The notes under the pieces: model-generated
Told to the model about the DNA's origin: nothing
The model's input: the letters and a program-made list of their open reading frames with translations, nothing else
The model's database searches: none
Made by a program: the position numbers and the translations under genes
Shown here: piece by piece, positions 35,811 to 37,781 of the stretch
How the letters are laid out: each line of letters begins with the position of its first letter
Numbering within the stretch: position 1 is the stretch's first letter
NCBI GenBank assembly: GCA_947505205.1
Contig: CANNKD010000008.1
Location: 1-37,781 of the forward strand
Reading direction: 5' to 3'
From: Bacteroidota bacterium
Lineage (GTDB): Bacteria > Bacteroidota > Bacteroidia > Bacteroidales > F082
Length of the DNA stretch: 37,781 nt

Positions 35811-37781
35811 ATGAAAGCAAAATTTGTATGGGTTTCATTGTTGGGAATTCTTTCTCTCGGCCTTATTTTATTTATCTATAAATCTGATAAACAATCAGAT
35901 AAAAGAACATCTTATGAGCAGTTTCTTTTAAAATCGTATAAAGATTTCCCTGATCCGGATACGAATCTCAAAGAAATCCCGAAGGCAGACCGTCCCGATA
36001 TGGCTGCGTTACAAAATTATTTTCAAACACTTGATCCTGCGCTGGGTTACGTTCCTTTGAAACGTCAATATGCTGCCTATTTGCAAACGAAAGCGATGGA
36101 AACAGCCGATCGAAGCCAGTCCATCTTCTGGGAAGGAACCGGTGCCACCATGGGCGGAAGAACGCGTGCCATGATGTTTGATCCAAACGATAGCCAGCAT
36201 AAAAAGGTTTGGGTTGCTGGTGTTACAGGTGGAATTTGGTACACCAATGATATCACCGATGTGAACGAAGATTGGGTTCCGGTCAATGATTTTTATCCAA
36301 ATCTCGCGATTAGTTCGTTGGCTTACGATCCAAACGATCCGATGGTGTTTTATGCCGGAACCGGTGAAGCCCAAACGGCTCGTGTCATTTACCGTGAATC
36401 ATCGGGTTTGGGAATGGGAATCATGAAAACAATCGATGGCGGCGACAATTGGGAACTGCTTCCGTCAACCGAAGAATTTGCTTATGTTACGGATATTAAA
36501 ATTCGCAACGAGAACGGAGTTAGTGTAATTTATGCCGGTGTCGTTTCAGGAACTTATCAGGGTGGCGATCACGAAAGTCAGCCAAGCGACGGTTTATACC
36601 GTTCGATGGATGGTGGATTGACCTGGGAACAGGTTTTGCCGGTGATTCAGGGCGAAACAACAGCGCGTTATGCTCCGGCTCAAATCGAGATTACTACCAA
36701 TAATCGGCTTTTTATCGGAACGATGGAAAATCTGGATAAAAAAGGTGGTGCAACGATTTTATGGTCTGATGAAGGTACCGATGGAACCTGGACGGTTTAT
36801 TCGCATTACAATGAAACCATTTCTGTTGAAAGCTATTACAATATTCCTGCCCGAACAATCATAGCTGCAGCACCATCGAATCCGAATATTTTATATGCCC
36901 AGTTTGCTGCCGGATTTAACAATGGATTTACCTATTACCGTGGACGTTATATGGCGAAATCGGTTGATGGCGGCGAAACCTGGACTTCGATCAACATCCC
37001 AAATGCCGATTGGTCAACCTTGGCTTGGCACGCTTTTGTGCTGAAAGTTGATCCAACTAATCCTGCAGCTGTTTTCACCGGTGGTCTCGATTTATGGAAA
37101 ACCACAAACAGCGGACAAAGTTGGGCTCATGTATCCGACTGGTCACTCATGTATTCGGGCGGTGGCGATGCTTATGTACATGCAGATCAGCATAATATCA
37201 TGTTTCGACCCGAAAATCCAACCCAGGCTATTTTCTCATCTGATGGCGGTGTGTTTCTCTCCGAAAATGCAAATCTTTCTATTCCAACTTTCGTGGAAAG
37301 GAATCAAAACTACAATACATTACAGTTTTATTGTGCCGATATCAATCCAAGTATTTTAGATTATCAGTTTGTTGGTGGCTTGCAGGATAATGGAAGTTTG
37401 AAATACACAGGCAATCCATTGAGCATCAATGATATGATTAGCGGTGGAGACGGTGCATTTTGCTTCTGGGATCAAAACGAATCGAACATTTACATTACAT
37501 CGGTTTATTACAATGTGTATTACATCTGGAAAAACAATGCCATGATTGACGCTTTTGATGGTGGCAACGGCACTTTCATTTCACCGGCCGACTATGATTA
37601 CAAAACCAACACTTTGTATTCCAATGCGACGTCTTTTACAGGCAATTATGGCGGTCAGATGTATGTCATCTCCGGAATTGGCTCTTCGGCAAGTGAGGGA
37701 ATTATGGATTTAAACATTTTCAGTCTGGTTCCTTTCTCAAATATTAAATATTCGCAACATTCACCAAGTGGGACAACAACC
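35811..37781 (+). CDS. large secreted VPS10/sortilin-like BNR-repeat protein, truncated by window end
   Basis: ORF open for 657 codons to the window edge: MKAKFVWVSLLGILSLGLILFIY...GGRTRAMMFDPNDSQHKKVWVAGVTGGIWYTND...GMGIMKTIDGGDNWELL...GLYRSMDGGLTWEQV...MAKSVDGGETWTSINIP...LWKTTNSGQSWAHV. Not in the ORF track because no stop is reached. Confidence 0.85.
   Translation, partial: MKAKFVWVSLLGILSLGLILFIYKSDKQSDKRTSYEQFLLKSYKDFPDPDTNLKEIPKADRPDMAALQNYFQTLDPALGYVPLKRQYAAYLQTKAMETADRSQSIFWEGTGATMGGRTRAMMFDPNDSQHKKVWVAGVTGGIWYTNDITDVNEDWVPVNDFYPNLAISSLAYDPNDPMVFYAGTGEAQTARVIYRESSGLGMGIMKTIDGGDNWELLPSTEEFAYVTDIKIRNENGVSVIYAGVVSGTYQGGDHESQPSDGLYRSMDGGLTWEQVLPVIQGETTARYAPAQIEITTNNRLFIGTMENLDKKGGATILWSDEGTDGTWTVYSHYNETISVESYYNIPARTIIAAAPSNPNILYAQFAAGFNNGFTYYRGRYMAKSVDGGETWTSINIPNADWSTLAWHAFVLKVDPTNPAAVFTGGLDLWKTTNSGQSWAHVSDWSLMYSGGGDAYVHADQHNIMFRPENPTQAIFSSDGGVFLSENANLSIPTFVERNQNYNTLQFYCADINPSILDYQFVGGLQDNGSLKYTGNPLSINDMISGGDGAFCFWDQNESNIYITSVYYNVYYIWKNNAMIDAFDGGNGTFISPADYDYKTNTLYSNATSFTGNYGGQMYVISGIGSSASEGIMDLNIFSLVPFSNIKYSQHSPSGTTT

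Noticed and set aside
36009-36374. 121-aa minus-strand ORF
   Set aside because: Antisense to the truncated BNR-repeat CDS at 35811.
1-37781. CRISPR arrays, rRNA genes, intact transposases, phage genes, toxin-antitoxin or anti-phage systems
   Set aside because: Looked for; no regularly spaced repeats, rRNA-like sequence, or recognisable transposase, integrase, phage or defence protein motifs seen.

Overview
Chromosomal window from a Bacteroidetes (Bacteroidales-like) genome. The calls rest on TAnnTTTG promoter motifs, type IX secretion (T9SS) C-terminal signals, PorP/SprF, and a coaX-OMP-TPR-lptC-CNNM-PPIase gene run. Most of it is housekeeping: biotin carboxylase C-terminus, acyl-CoA dehydrogenase, topA, DEAD-box helicase, PfkB kinase, EF-G paralog, coaX/lptC cluster, tRNA-Phe, 6-phosphofructokinase, comB. 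The main accessory feature is a tightly coupled three-gene operon (13700-21599). It encodes two large paralogous secreted proteins with a NodB/polysaccharide-deacetylase-like N-terminal domain, one ending in a T9SS type B signal and the other in a type A signal, on either side of a PorP/SprF-family protein. Other points of interest: an arginase-fold protein that has lost several metal ligands; an EF-G paralog lacking the catalytic His of DTPGH; a decayed nucleotide-sugar dehydrogenase fragment that the ORF track shows as a small ORF; a cluster of REP-like hairpins upstream of pfk; and an unterminated 657-codon CDS at the right edge that the ORF track omits. All assignments come from reading the sequence by eye; no database search was run.
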